Source of the DNA: Acidimicrobiia bacterium
Lineage (GTDB): Bacteria > Actinomycetota > Acidimicrobiia > Acidimicrobiales > Aldehydirespiratoraceae
Length of the DNA: 49,190 bases
NCBI GenBank assembly: GCA_003231645.1
Contig: QIIW01000089.1
Coordinates: 1-49,190 of the forward strand
Direction of reading: 5' to 3'
Notes under the pieces: generated by a model
Seen by the model: the letters and a program-made list of their open reading frames with translations, nothing else
What the model was told of the DNA's origin: nothing
The model's database searches: none
Translations under genes and position numbers: made by a program
Part shown: one piece after another, positions 17,050-25,877 of the stretch
Numbering within the stretch: position 1 is the stretch's first letter
Layout: every line of letters begins with the position of its first letter

Positions 17050-18417
17050 GTGAAACGCCGGCTCGGTTTCGCGCTGGTGGGCATGGTCATCGCCGCGCTG
17101 TTGCTGGCTGGTGTCGGCACGATCGTGCTCGCCAGCGTGGGTAGTCGTCAAGCGGCCGAGGACTCGCTGGTCGAGCAGACCAAGGCGCTCAACGACCTGT
17201 TCACCGAACTCACGATCCCCACGGGTCCAGCCGGCAGCGGGACGGTACGCGATCGTCTTCGCAGGGTCAGTCGGAGCATCAGCGTCAAGGGCATCGGACT
17301 ACTGCTGCTTCCCCCCAATGCGGAGAAGCCGCTGGGCACTCTGCCCGACGGGGTCACCATCTCCGACCTCGATCTCGAGGCGCTGGTGCGGGGCAAATCG
17401 ATGAGCGGCTCCGACCGCCACCTGATCTGGGCCGCCGCCGGGGGCGTGAACCCCCAGGGAATTCCCCAGGTTCTGGTGCTCACCAGGGCACCCGATCCGA
17501 TACTCGTGCCGGCCACCAAATGGTTCGTGCTCGCCGCGGCCGGCACCATCGTCGTGTCTCTCCTGGTGACGATTCGCCTGAGCCGGTCACTCACCGACCC
17601 GGTCCGCGAGGCCAGCGAGGCCGCCACCCGGATCGCCGAGGGCGACCTGGCCACCCGTATCCCCGACGACCACAAACGCATCGGCGGCGAGATCGCCGAG
17701 CTGGTCGACTCGATCAACGCGATGGCGGCCAACCTCGAGAGATCGAGGTCGCTCGAGCGGCAATTCCTCCTGTCGGTGAGCCATGACCTGCGCACCCCTC
17801 TCACCTCGATACGCGGCTACGCCGAAGCTCTCACCGACGGGGCCGTCAGCGACGCCGCCGCGGTGGGAACGGTCATCGAGGGTGAATCGCGTCGACTCGA
17901 ACGGCTCGTCGGCGACCTGCTGCTGCTCGCCCGCCTCGAGAGCACCGGATTCACCTACGACACGTCCCGCCACGACGCATCAGAGATCGTGGCCGATACC
18001 GCCCATGGCTTCGACCGCCAAGCCGAGGAACGGGGCATCGACCTCTCGGTGCGCGTCCCCGACGACGAGATGGCGGTCGTGGTCGATCCCGACCGCTACG
18101 CCCAGATCGTCTCCAACCTGGTGGGTAATGCCTGCCGATTCGCCGGCCGCACGGTTGCCGTCACCCTCTGGGCCCAGGAGGGCCGCATTCATCTGGCCGT
18201 GGGCGACGATGGCCCCGGAATCGCCGACGACGACCTCGACCATGTGTTCGAACGTCTCTATGTCGCCCAACAGAATCCGAAGGTGAAGGAGTCGGGCAGC
18301 GGCCTCGGACTGGCCATCGTACGAGAGCTCGTACACGGCATGGGTGGCACGGTCGTGGCCCGTCGATCCGCGCTCGGTGGCGCGGAATTCGTGGTGAGCT
18401 TCGCCGCGGCCCGGTGA
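17050..18417 (+). CDS. sensor histidine kinase
   Basis: Membrane sensor kinase of 455 residues from GTG 17050. TM1 at about 7-28, an extracytoplasmic sensing domain of about 125 residues (no recognised fold), TM2 at about 157-175, HAMP (176-229), HisKA with phospho-accepting H245 in LLSVSHDLRTPLTSIRGYAE, then HATPase_c with N box NLVGNACRFA, G1 DDGPGIADDD and G2 GSGLGLAIVRELV. Partner of the upstream response regulator. All catalytic motifs are intact. Confidence 0.95.
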   Translation: MKRRLGFALVGMVIAALLLAGVGTIVLASVGSRQAAEDSLVEQTKALNDLFTELTIPTGPAGSGTVRDRLRRVSRSISVKGIGLLLLPPNAEKPLGTLPDGVTISDLDLEALVRGKSMSGSDRHLIWAAAGGVNPQGIPQVLVLTRAPDPILVPATKWFVLAAAGTIVVSLLVTIRLSRSLTDPVREASEAATRIAEGDLATRIPDDHKRIGGEIAELVDSINAMAANLERSRSLERQFLLSVSHDLRTPLTSIRGYAEALTDGAVSDAAAVGTVIEGESRRLERLVGDLLLLARLESTGFTYDTSRHDASEIVADTAHGFDRQAEERGIDLSVRVPDDEMAVVVDPDRYAQIVSNLVGNACRFAGRTVAVTLWAQEGRIHLAVGDDGPGIADDDLDHVFERLYVAQQNPKVKESGSGLGLAIVRELVHGMGGTVVARRSALGGAEFVVSFAAAR

Positions 18418-18607
18418 GTTCGTCGCCCGGCACCATGTCGACCACCGCTGGGGTGCCGGCGGCCGCCACGCCGTTCGACACCACGTCGGAGCCGACCGCG
18501 AGGCCGACATCTGCGGTCAGTCGTCTCAATCGTACGGGGGCCCGCCCACCCCGGCTGTTCATGCGGGCCACCAATTCCTGGCCGGTGTGGCCAACCCTTG
18601 GTGAAGC
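18418..18607. other. 190-bp spacer between convergent genes, no confident gene
   Basis: Between the sensor kinase (plus) and trpE (minus). Both strands are open over most of it: a plus frame could start at GTG 18414 overlapping the kinase stop but would run 94 bp into trpE; a minus frame runs through into the kinase gene. Third-position GC favours positions shared by both frames, so it does not separate them. I see no homology or terminator. Confidence 0.5.
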
Positions 18608-20137
18608 TCAGCCATCGGCCTTGCCATTGGTGGCACGTCTGGCCGCTGTCATCCGACGCGCCGCGGGTATCGCCGCCAACAACGCCTTGGCCTTGTTCTG
18701 ACACTCGAGATGCTCCTCGGCCGGCACGGAATCGGCGACGATGCCGGCACCGGCCTGGATTGAAGCCCGGTTGCCGCTCACCAACATGGTGCGGATGGCG
18801 ATGGCGGTGTCGATGTTGCCGGAGAAGTCGAGGTAGCCCACCACTCCTCCGTAGGGGCCTCGCTTCACCGGCTCGAGTTCGTCGATGATCTCCATGGCCC
18901 GCACCTTGGGGGCGCCCGAGAGGGTCCCGGCCGGGAGGGTGGCACGCAGCACGTCGATCGGAGTGCGGCCATCGGCCAACACTCCGGACACCTGTGAGGT
19001 GAGGTGCATCACGTGGCTGTACTTCTCGAGGGTCATCATCTCGTCGATCTGCAGGCTGCCGAACTCGACCACCCGTCCGACGTCGTTGCGGGCCAGATCG
19101 ACCAGCATCACGTGCTCGGCGACCTCCTTGGGGTGTTCGATCAACTCGGCGGCGAGACGTCGGTCGTGTTCGTCGGTGTCACCACGCTTGCGGGTGCCGG
19201 CTATCGGCCGGGAGATGACCCTGCCGTCGAGCAGTTGCACCATGGGCTCCGGCGACCCACCCACGACCTCGAGATCGCCGTGGCGAAGGAAATACATGTA
19301 GGGACTGGGGTTGACCTGGCGGAGCACGCGGTAGAGATCGAAAGCGTCGGCATCGAGGTCGACATCGAAGCGCTGCGACAGCACCACCTGAAAGATGTCA
19401 CCGGCGAGGATAAGTTCGCGGGCCGCCTCGACCGCTTCGGTGTACAGCTTCTCCCCCATCGTCGAGCTCACCACCGGCGGCTGGTCGTCGACGCGAGGCG
19501 GCTCCATCAGCGGCTCGGCCAGACTGCGGGCACCATCGGCGGCGAGTTCACCGATCCGGTCGACGGCCTCGTCGTAGAGACGGCTGATCGCGGCGGCGTC
19601 GGCACCGTCGGGCACCAGCGCGTTGGAGATCAGGATGACCCGCTGACGCCAGTGGTCATACGCCGCCAGTTCGCCGATCATGGAGATCACCGCGTCTGGG
19701 TAACCGAGATCGTCGGTGGGAACATTCGGAAGGTGTTCGACCTCGCGGACCACGTCGTAGCCGAGATATCCCACCAGACCACCGTGGAGCGGGGGAAGGC
19801 CCTCGAGTTCAGGTGCCTCATAGTGGGCCAGTAGGACTTCGAGTGCGGCGAGCATCCCCCGGTCGGTCGGCACGTCGACACCGAGGCCTCCTGTCACCTC
19901 GACCCGACGGCCACGGGCCACGAGCGTGGCGCTCGGGCGGCGGCCGATGAACGACCATCGGCTCCAGTGGTCGCCGCCCTCGACCGATTCGAGCAGGAAA
20001 CCATCGTCGTCGCCCACCACCCGGGCGAAGGCCGCCACCGGGGTGGTGAGATCGGCGAGAAGCTCGCCCCAGACGGGAACCACCGTATGATCGGCCGCGA
20101 GGGCACCGAACTCGTCGCGGGCGGGGCGAATCCGCAC
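18608..20137 (-). CDS. trpE: anthranilate synthase component I
   Basis: Chorismate-using aminase subunit that opens tryptophan synthesis; 509 residues from GTG 20137. The N-terminal FLLESVEGG matches the LLES tryptophan-binding motif, so end-product inhibition is likely. The catalytic half has RPIAGTRKRGDT, DLARNDVGRV and GTLSGAPKVRAMEIIDEL. The amidotransferase partner (TrpG) is not in this window. It directly follows the HisI-like gene (stop 20140, start 20137) and is separate from trpC-F-B-A. Confidence 0.95.
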   Translation of the reverse strand: MRIRPARDEFGALAADHTVVPVWGELLADLTTPVAAFARVVGDDDGFLLESVEGGDHWSRWSFIGRRPSATLVARGRRVEVTGGLGVDVPTDRGMLAALEVLLAHYEAPELEGLPPLHGGLVGYLGYDVVREVEHLPNVPTDDLGYPDAVISMIGELAAYDHWRQRVILISNALVPDGADAAAISRLYDEAVDRIGELAADGARSLAEPLMEPPRVDDQPPVVSSTMGEKLYTEAVEAARELILAGDIFQVVLSQRFDVDLDADAFDLYRVLRQVNPSPYMYFLRHGDLEVVGGSPEPMVQLLDGRVISRPIAGTRKRGDTDEHDRRLAAELIEHPKEVAEHVMLVDLARNDVGRVVEFGSLQIDEMMTLEKYSHVMHLTSQVSGVLADGRTPIDVLRATLPAGTLSGAPKVRAMEIIDELEPVKRGPYGGVVGYLDFSGNIDTAIAIRTMLVSGNRASIQAGAGIVADSVPAEEHLECQNKAKALLAAIPAARRMTAARRATNGKADG

Positions 20138-20139
20138 GA

Positions 20140-20547
20140 TCAGACGAACCGGAGGTGCCCGGGATCGACCACCGTGCGGTAGTAACAGGTCGGTCGGGTG
20201 TTGCCTTCGGAGTCACGGGTGTGACACACGCCGGTGCCGGCCTTGCGAACCCGGTAGAGCAGGCTGTTCTGTTCACAGTTGACTCGCACGTCGACCAGCT
20301 CCAGCACGTCGCCCGATGTGGCCCCCTTGTGCCACAGCACGTGGCGTGAAGTCGACCAGAGCACCGCCGACCCTCGCTCGAGAGTTGCCCTGAAGGCCTC
20401 CTCGTTGGCATAGCCCACGAACAGCACCTCACCCGAGTCGGCATCCTGCAACACGACCGGTACGACCTGGTGGTCGGCACGGCCGATCTTGGCGACCTTG
20501 TCGAAATCGAGGGTGAGATCGGTGCCTTCTTCGAGCGCTTCGGACAT
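20140..20547 (-). CDS. HisI-like phosphoribosyl-AMP cyclohydrolase family protein, atypical metal site
   Basis: A 135-residue member of the HisI fold: FVGYANEEAFRATLERGSAV and WSTSRHVLWHKGATSGD are the family blocks. The three zinc-ligand cysteines are kept (C91, C108 in GVCHT, C121 in TCYYR). The magnesium-binding DxDxD motif of canonical HisI (DCDxDA) reads N90-C-E92-Q-N94, so all three aspartates are replaced. The protein may be a divergent cyclohydrolase or a paralog with another role. I chose the ATG at 20547 (MSEALEEG); the frame is open further upstream but without family features. It abuts trpE, an arrangement like the hisI-trpE vicinity of mycobacteria, and is 8 kb from the other his genes. 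Confidence 0.82.
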   Translation of the reverse strand: MSEALEEGTDLTLDFDKVAKIGRADHQVVPVVLQDADSGEVLFVGYANEEAFRATLERGSAVLWSTSRHVLWHKGATSGDVLELVDVRVNCEQNSLLYRVRKAGTGVCHTRDSEGNTRPTCYYRTVVDPGHLRFV

Positions 20548-20590
20548 GGCACGAAGCCTAGAGGTTGGGACTTGGGGAGCAAGTTGGATA

Positions 20591-20596
20591 TATCGT
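20591..20596 (+). promoter_or_regulatory. -10 element for the amidase gene
   Basis: TATCGT fits TANNNT and lies 7 nt before the amidase ATG at 20604, consistent with a leaderless transcript. No convincing -35. Confidence 0.4.
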
Positions 20597-20603
20597 CGCC
20601 GCC

Positions 20604-22082
20604 ATGGCCGACACCGACATCGTTCCCCAACCGACACCGGATGTTCCCGACTCGGGGCTGGCCCGTCTCGACGCCGTCGCCCTGGCCGCCATGGTAAGGG
20701 CAGGCGAGCTGCATCCGACCGAGATCATCGACGACACCATCCGGCGCATGGAACAGTTGAATCCGCAGGTCAACGCCATCATCCACCCGGCATTCGAGCG
20801 GGCCAGGGAGATTGCCGCCGGTGACCTGCCCGACGGTCCGTTCCGTGGTGTTCCGATGCTGCTCAAGGACCTGTGGCCATCCAGCGTCGGCGACCCGTAC
20901 CACCTCGGGGTGAAGGCACTCAAGGAGGCGGGCCACACCGGTGATCACGATGCCAACATCGTCACCGCCTACCGCGACGCCGGTTTCGTCATCTGCGGGC
21001 GTACCAACACCCCGGAGTTCGGGTTGGTCGCCACGACCGAGCCAGAAGCCTACGGAGCCACCCACAACCCGTGGGACCTCACCCGTGGCCCCGGCGGTTC
21101 ATCAGGAGGCTCCGCCGCCGCGGTGGCGTCGGGCATGGTGCCGGCGGCCAACGCCAGCGACGGCGGCGGTTCGATACGCATCCCGGCCGCGATGTGCGGG
21201 TTGGTGGGGCTCAAGCCGAGCCGTGGCCGGATATCGATGGGCCCCGACCAGGACGAATGGGGCAACTCCGTACAACACGTGGTGTGTCACACGATACGTG
21301 ACTCGGCGGCGATTCTCGATGCCACCGCCCGTCACTTTCCCGGTGACGGCGTGATCGCACCCGACATCGGTCGGCCCTATTTCGATCAGGTGGGCCGAGA
21401 TCCGGGCCGCCTGTCGTTCGGCTTCGTCGATCATTCGCTGCAGCCCGACCTGACGATCGAGCCGGAGATCGCCGAGGCGGTCCGCGACACCGCTCGGATC
21501 CTCGAAGACCTGGGACATTCGGTCGACGAGTCCCACCCCGACGCTCTGGCCGATCAGCGCATGGTCGACGATTTCAGCGCGATGTGGCGCGTCGGCGCCA
21601 CCGCCAGCCTGGCCAGGATCAGCCGCTGGCTCGGTCGCGAAGTGACCGAGGAAGACGTGGAGGCCGCCACCTGGTTCATGGGCCGCTTCGGCGACACCGT
21701 GAGCGGTCCCGACGTGATCAGCGCCCAGGCCGCACAGATGGTCTACCGCCGTGGCATGGCCCAATGGTGGCATTCGGGCCACGACATCCTCATCACCCCC
21801 ACCTGCATGAAGACCGCGCCAATGCTCGGCGAACTGGTCGGGACCCCCGAGGACCCGATCCACGGCCTCCAGGAATCGATCCCCTACGCGGCCTTCACCG
21901 CGCCGTTCAACACCACCGGCCAACCGGCGATCTCATTGCCCGTCGCTCTGGGTACCAGCGGGCTGCCGATCGGCGTTCAGCTAGTCGCCGGTTATGGGCG
22001 CGAGGACCTGCTCATCTCGGTGGCCGCGCAGCTCGAGGCCGAGATCGGCTGGCCGTCACGGAGGGCACCGATCCATCCCTGA
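20604..22082 (+). CDS. amidase signature family hydrolase
   Basis: Amidase of 492 residues with the Ser-cisSer-Lys triad: Lys in [10 protein letters not shown], and the Gly/Ser-rich signature [18 protein letters not shown] followed by [33 protein letters not shown] and the C-terminal [13 protein letters not shown] are also typical. The layout resembles 6-aminohexanoate cyclic dimer hydrolase and other aryl/linear amide hydrolases more than GatA; no gatB or gatC is adjacent. The ATG at 20604 is favoured by a -10-like TATCGT 7 nt upstream. Substrate unknown. Confidence 0.92.
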   Translation: MADTDIVPQPTPDVPDSGLARLDAVALAAMVRAGELHPTEIIDDTIRRMEQLNPQVNAIIHPAFERAREIAAGDLPDGPFRGVPMLLKDLWPSSVGDPYHLGVKALKEAGHTGDHDANIVTAYRDAGFVICGRTNTPEFGLVATTEPEAYGATHNPWDLTRGPGGSSGGSAAAVASGMVPAANASDGGGSIRIPAAMCGLVGLKPSRGRISMGPDQDEWGNSVQHVVCHTIRDSAAILDATARHFPGDGVIAPDIGRPYFDQVGRDPGRLSFGFVDHSLQPDLTIEPEIAEAVRDTARILEDLGHSVDESHPDALADQRMVDDFSAMWRVGATASLARISRWLGREVTEEDVEAATWFMGRFGDTVSGPDVISAQAAQMVYRRGMAQWWHSGHDILITPTCMKTAPMLGELVGTPEDPIHGLQESIPYAAFTAPFNTTGQPAISLPVALGTSGLPIGVQLVAGYGREDLLISVAAQLEAEIGWPSRRAPIHP

Positions 22083-22118
22083 GCCCGGCCAACGCGGCGA
22101 CAGCCGTGACTCCGGCGG

Positions 22119-22484
22119 TCAAAGGTACAGGCCGGTCGAGCCCTCGTCGAGCCGATCGGCGGCCACGGCGTGGATGTCGCGCTCGCGCAGAATGATGTAG
22201 TCGATGCCCCGCACCTCGACCTCGTAGCGATCTTCGGGGTTGAACAACACCTTGTCGCCGGACTCAATGCTGCGCACATTGGGGCCCACCGCGAAAACCC
22301 GGGCCCATGCCAAGCGCTTGCCGACCTGGGCGGTGGCCGGGATGAGGATACCGCCGGTGGTGCGCCGCTCGCCTTCGGCCTCACCGAGCCGCACGAGGAT
22401 TCGGTCGTTGAGCATCTTGACCGGAATGCGGTCGTCACCGTCGGGTCCCGGGGCTCTGCCGTTGCCGGTCTCGGTGCTCGTCAC
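22119..22484 (-). CDS. GroES (Cpn10) family co-chaperonin
   Basis: A 121-residue Cpn10-fold protein. The core from VKMLNDRILVRLGEAEG through TTGGILIPATAQ and SGDKVLFNPED to the C-terminus matches GroES. It carries a 20-residue disordered N-terminal extension (MTSTETGNGRAPGPDGDDRI) and a C-terminal extension past the normal end. The mobile loop (EGERRTTGGILIP) is present, so interaction with a GroEL is plausible. No groEL is adjacent, which suggests an additional, divergent co-chaperonin. Confidence 0.82.
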   Translation of the reverse strand: MTSTETGNGRAPGPDGDDRIPVKMLNDRILVRLGEAEGERRTTGGILIPATAQVGKRLAWARVFAVGPNVRSIESGDKVLFNPEDRYEVEVRGIDYIILRERDIHAVAADRLDEGSTGLYL

Positions 22485-22534
22485 GACCGCAACGCTACCG
22501 CTGGTGGTTCCGCACCGCGCCGAGGTGATTCACG

Positions 22535-22556
22535 TCTCGATGACGTTTCGATGACG
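22535..22556 (+). promoter_or_regulatory. 11-bp tandem direct repeat resembling a SARP operator
   Basis: Two copies, TCTCGATGACG (22535-22545) and TTTCGATGACG (22546-22556), 10 of 11 bases identical. They place the heptamer TCGATGA twice with an 11-bp period. SARP regulators typically bind heptameric TCGAnnn direct repeats one helical turn apart, upstream of the -10. The repeat lies 59 bp before the ATG of the large membrane protein at 22615, next door to a SARP-domain gene. Confidence 0.5.
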
Positions 22557-22567
22557 CGCCTGCTCCA

Positions 22568-22585
22568 GAGTCCCGGTCGGGACTC
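22568..22585 (+). promoter_or_regulatory. perfect inverted repeat in the 5' region
   Basis: GAGTCCC-GGTC-GGGACTC: a perfect 7-bp stem with a 4-nt loop, 29 bp before the ATG at 22615. It has no T tract. It could be an operator or a 5' UTR hairpin. Confidence 0.45.
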
Positions 22586-22614
22586 GACCGACGAGAGTCC
22601 GGGAGGCAGGGGTC

Positions 22615-25140
22615 ATGGAACGAACCGTATGGTGGGTGGGCCGGATCATCGCCGCCTGGGGACTCGTGTCCACGCTCGCGGTGCCTGCCGCGTGGGCTCA
22701 GAACACCGATGCCGTCGACGCCCTCATGGCTCTGGGGATGGACGCCCCCACCGCGGAGGCCGTACTGGATCTCGGAATTGACGATGGAATCGGAGACACC
22801 TTCCGCTATGCGGTTCCCGGTTCGGTTCCGGCGACCATAACCGACGGGTACGTCGACATCGTGCGCCGTGGCGGGTTCGCCATACAGGGCATGCGACCGC
22901 GAACCGACGGTTCCGTTCCGTGCGGGTCGACGACCGACGCCGGCACGTGGGTCTGCGCGGGAACTCCGAATCCGGGTGCCGATCACTGGCTCCTGTGGAT
23001 GGAACTCGCCGGCCCCGTGCCCGACGACGGCGGCGACCTGACGTGGTCCTACTCCTTCCCCTACTACGACGAGAGTGCCGGCGACGCTCCATGGGTGGCC
23101 CAGGGCCCGTTCGCGTGGGATATTTTCCAGGGCACCAACCGCTGGCCGCAACTCACTCGCGAGCCGGGCCGCGACTGGCGACTCCAGGTGACCAACACAT
23201 CGTTCCGGCCCCTCATATCCACGTCTTTCGCTCTCATTTCCGGAAACATGCTGATCCTGGCGCTCCCGGCCGGTGAGTCGGGCACACCATTCGAGCTGGT
23301 CTCCGGTGCCGGCGGCGCCGCCCTCGGCGCAGCGATGGTCGGCGCGGCCCAAGGCGACGTCGGCCCTGTGATCTCGGACGCACTGATCGTTCTCATGTAT
23401 TGGGCGGCAGGAATTCACGTGCACGACGGCACCTTCGGTCGTGACCCATCCGACACGTCCGGAGCCGATGCCGCCCCCGATGTCAACAGCCCGCGGGGGC
23501 CCGGGGATCTCGACACGACCGGATCGGCCCTCGTCCTGATCACGGACGGTGATCCGCCACCGCACACCGTCGCCCCTTCAGAACCACCGCCGGCCACCGG
23601 CCCAGCGGTGACTGTTCCGCCCGATACCGCCCCGGCGCCGACGCCCCCGCCGTCCGATCCCGGGTCGGGTGGCATCCCTTGGCTGCCGATCGTGATCATC
23701 CTGATCGTCGTCGTCGCCGTGTTCGAGACACAGCGGCGAACGAGAACCCGGCGCAGCGGTGGCACGCCGACCGGCGGGGACGGTGACGAACCGGGCGACG
23801 TATCCGGAGAGGGTTTCGCGTCGGCCCCCGACGAGGCTCCCTCCAGGGTCGACTTCGGGGTGTACGTCGATGGCCCCGCCGGTCGCCAGGTGGTCAAGGC
23901 GCCGGCAACGGGAGCCCGCCACCTCGGTGACTATGTCATCACGGTCACCTCGAGGCTCGACCATGGTACCGCCACCCACCCCGAGCACAGGGAGTCCAGG
24001 AAGACACAGAGCCAGCGCGTCTACGCCTACGGAACTCGGGCCATGGGTTACGACCCGGCGACCGACACGACACAGGACACCTGGCTCGACGTCTGGAGGA
24101 TGCACACCGCCACGAGTGATGCCATCATCTCCGGCGCCAATCTCACGACCAAGCTCCTGGCCGATGTGACCGATCGTGAAGGACTCAGACAAGACTGGTC
24201 ATCATCGAAATACGCGACGCCGGCGGTTCGCAAGCCGAGCAAGACGACAACCGTCGCTACTGCCGGCGTCGTCGAGAAGACCATCGTCGGCATCGCCTTC
24301 GAGCCCACGGGCCGGGTCGGGAGCCACGACTACATGCCGACCGCCCAGTCAAGCCTTCACGTCCAGGTCAAGGCCGATTGCTACATGCACCAGACCGGAG
24401 CGACCGAGCACCTGAGCAATCTCTATCCGTTCGTCAAGGTCGTCGGCGCCGGGCTGGCGGCCACGTGCGCCACCGTGCCGAAGGCCCGTGTCGACGGTGA
24501 GGTCGGGGTCGAATGCGACGGAACCGGCTTGAACTACCGGGTACAACAGGGAAAACCGCTCGAACTCGTGGAGGGCACCGGTGGGTCTCTTGTCAGCTTC
24601 GGCGGACCCGAGATCGAACTCGGACTGGGGCCGGTGAAGCTCGGCAAGGCGTCGATATCGCTCCAGCCGGGAGCCAACCACATCCTCAACCGGCATCTGT
24701 GGCTCGAGGAACTCGCCACCGACAATCACCTGCGCGATGTCCTGCGGCTCGACGCGACGATCACCACCGACCTGACGGCAACGTCGAGCCTCGAAACCGA
24801 CCATGGCTTCGAGATGATCAACCGTATCGACAACGGCCTGCAGGTCGAATCCACCGCCAACCACGAACTGGTCGTGATCGCCGCCGGGACCGTTGACGGG
24901 CACGCGGTCGGGGTGACGCTGAGTCTCGGAGCCCCGGCTCGCACGGTGCTGGGAGGCGACCTGTCGAGGTTGAGGCCACGCCTCGCCCCGAAGGCCAACC
25001 CCGGTCGATCCGACGGCTACATCGAACCTCTCGGCGGGCAGCAGCGGGGCCTGAAACATCCGGGATTCGCCATCAAGACCGGGAGCGGCGGATCCGGTCC
25101 CGGAAAGATCGGCGAGAAGAAGCACTGGGGGCTGGTGTGA
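22615..25140 (+). CDS. large signal-peptide, single-pass membrane protein of unknown function
   Basis: An 841-residue protein I do not recognise. Residues 1-28 are a clear Sec signal peptide (cleavage after AWA28). Residues 29-315 form an exported domain with two cysteines (C103, C114) that may pair and many aromatic strands (WSYSFPYYDE, GPFAWDIF). Residues 313-350 are a Pro/Thr-rich stalk. One membrane helix spans 354-370 (IPWLPIVIILIVVVAVF), followed by a basic stop-transfer TQRRTRTRR. The remaining 460 residues are predicted cytosolic, mostly beta-type, with cysteines in KADCYMHQ, AATCATVP and VECDGT. Type I topology is inferred. A GGGAGG-type site precedes the ATG. Its stop overlaps a GTG of the downstream lipoprotein region. 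A SARP-like repeat and a hairpin lie upstream. Confidence 0.85.
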   Translation: MERTVWWVGRIIAAWGLVSTLAVPAAWAQNTDAVDALMALGMDAPTAEAVLDLGIDDGIGDTFRYAVPGSVPATITDGYVDIVRRGGFAIQGMRPRTDGSVPCGSTTDAGTWVCAGTPNPGADHWLLWMELAGPVPDDGGDLTWSYSFPYYDESAGDAPWVAQGPFAWDIFQGTNRWPQLTREPGRDWRLQVTNTSFRPLISTSFALISGNMLILALPAGESGTPFELVSGAGGAALGAAMVGAAQGDVGPVISDALIVLMYWAAGIHVHDGTFGRDPSDTSGADAAPDVNSPRGPGDLDTTGSALVLITDGDPPPHTVAPSEPPPATGPAVTVPPDTAPAPTPPPSDPGSGGIPWLPIVIILIVVVAVFETQRRTRTRRSGGTPTGGDGDEPGDVSGEGFASAPDEAPSRVDFGVYVDGPAGRQVVKAPATGARHLGDYVITVTSRLDHGTATHPEHRESRKTQSQRVYAYGTRAMGYDPATDTTQDTWLDVWRMHTATSDAIISGANLTTKLLADVTDREGLRQDWSSSKYATPAVRKPSKTTTVATAGVVEKTIVGIAFEPTGRVGSHDYMPTAQSSLHVQVKADCYMHQTGATEHLSNLYPFVKVVGAGLAATCATVPKARVDGEVGVECDGTGLNYRVQQGKPLELVEGTGGSLVSFGGPEIELGLGPVKLGKASISLQPGANHILNRHLWLEELATDNHLRDVLRLDATITTDLTATSSLETDHGFEMINRIDNGLQVESTANHELVVIAAGTVDGHAVGVTLSLGAPARTVLGGDLSRLRPRLAPKANPGRSDGYIEPLGGQQRGLKHPGFAIKTGSGGSGPGKIGEKKHWGLV

Positions 25141-25184
25141 GCGACATGCCCCCGAACGACCGGTCGACACAGGAGCCCGACACG

Positions 25185-25877
25185 ATGCACATCATCCATT
25201 CGATCCGATCCCGCACCCTGGGCCTGGTGACAATCCTCATACTGGTCGCCGCGGCCTGCTCCGGCGCGACCTCCACCACCCAGAGTCAGCCGGTCGAAAC
25301 TGCGGCACCCACGTCATCGGCGGCCCGGGCGCCCGAAACACCCCCCGGCAGCACGCCGATCCAGCAGGATCCGGGACCGGCGGAACTGGCCCTGATGCCC
25401 GACGCGGTCGGCAGTACCGACCCACTCGAGACGGTAAACCACCTGGCGTCGGTCGCAGTCCGGGCGGTCGAGGGCGGAGTGGAGGTCACGTTCCCGGCCA
25501 TGGACAACGGAGGTCTCCGCGTCCAGATCAGCGACACGACACAGCAGGTCGACATCTTCTGCGATCTCTACTCGAACGGCGACGGCCTCACTGCCACCTG
25601 CTCGGGCGCTGACAGGGTGACCGGTCAATTCCTCCCGGGCGAGGAGATCCCGATAGTCGGAGACGGTTCTGGTGGGTACACCTATGTGGTACCTCTCCGT
25701 GCCGATTCCGACTACGTCACGATCACGCTCGGCGGGACCGACTACATGGCTCGGACCGTGACGTTCGCCGACAGTCCCGGAATGGTGCAGCTCAACCCCG
25801 ATGGCTCTCTGGCCGCGCCCGTGGTCAGGACCTTGGGAGTCGCCAGAGCGGGTGATGTCGTCGTGGCGCTCGGCTAG
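25185..25877 (+). CDS. putative lipoprotein of unknown function
   Basis: A 230-residue lipoprotein. The ATG at 25185 has AGGAG 9 nt upstream and gives a compact lipoprotein signal MHIIHSIRSRTLGL... ending in the lipobox LVAAAC with Cys25. A GTG at 25137 overlapping the previous stop (GTGA) is in frame and is the alternative. After the Cys comes a Ser/Thr/Pro-rich linker of about 45 residues, then a beta-rich domain with two further cysteines (IFCDLY, ATCSGAD) spaced to form a disulfide. No named domain recognised. It forms a two-gene unit with the large membrane protein and may be its extracellular partner. Its 3' end overlaps the convergent regulator gene by 4 bp. Confidence 0.82.
   Translation: MHIIHSIRSRTLGLVTILILVAAACSGATSTTQSQPVETAAPTSSAARAPETPPGSTPIQQDPGPAELALMPDAVGSTDPLETVNHLASVAVRAVEGGVEVTFPAMDNGGLRVQISDTTQQVDIFCDLYSNGDGLTATCSGADRVTGQFLPGEEIPIVGDGSGGYTYVVPLRADSDYVTITLGGTDYMARTVTFADSPGMVQLNPDGSLAAPVVRTLGVARAGDVVVALG

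Noticed and set aside
18414..18701. 95-codon plus-strand frame starting GTGA on the sensor kinase stop
   Set aside because: Runs 94 bp into trpE on the opposite strand and shows no family features; the overlap with the kinase stop alone is too weak.
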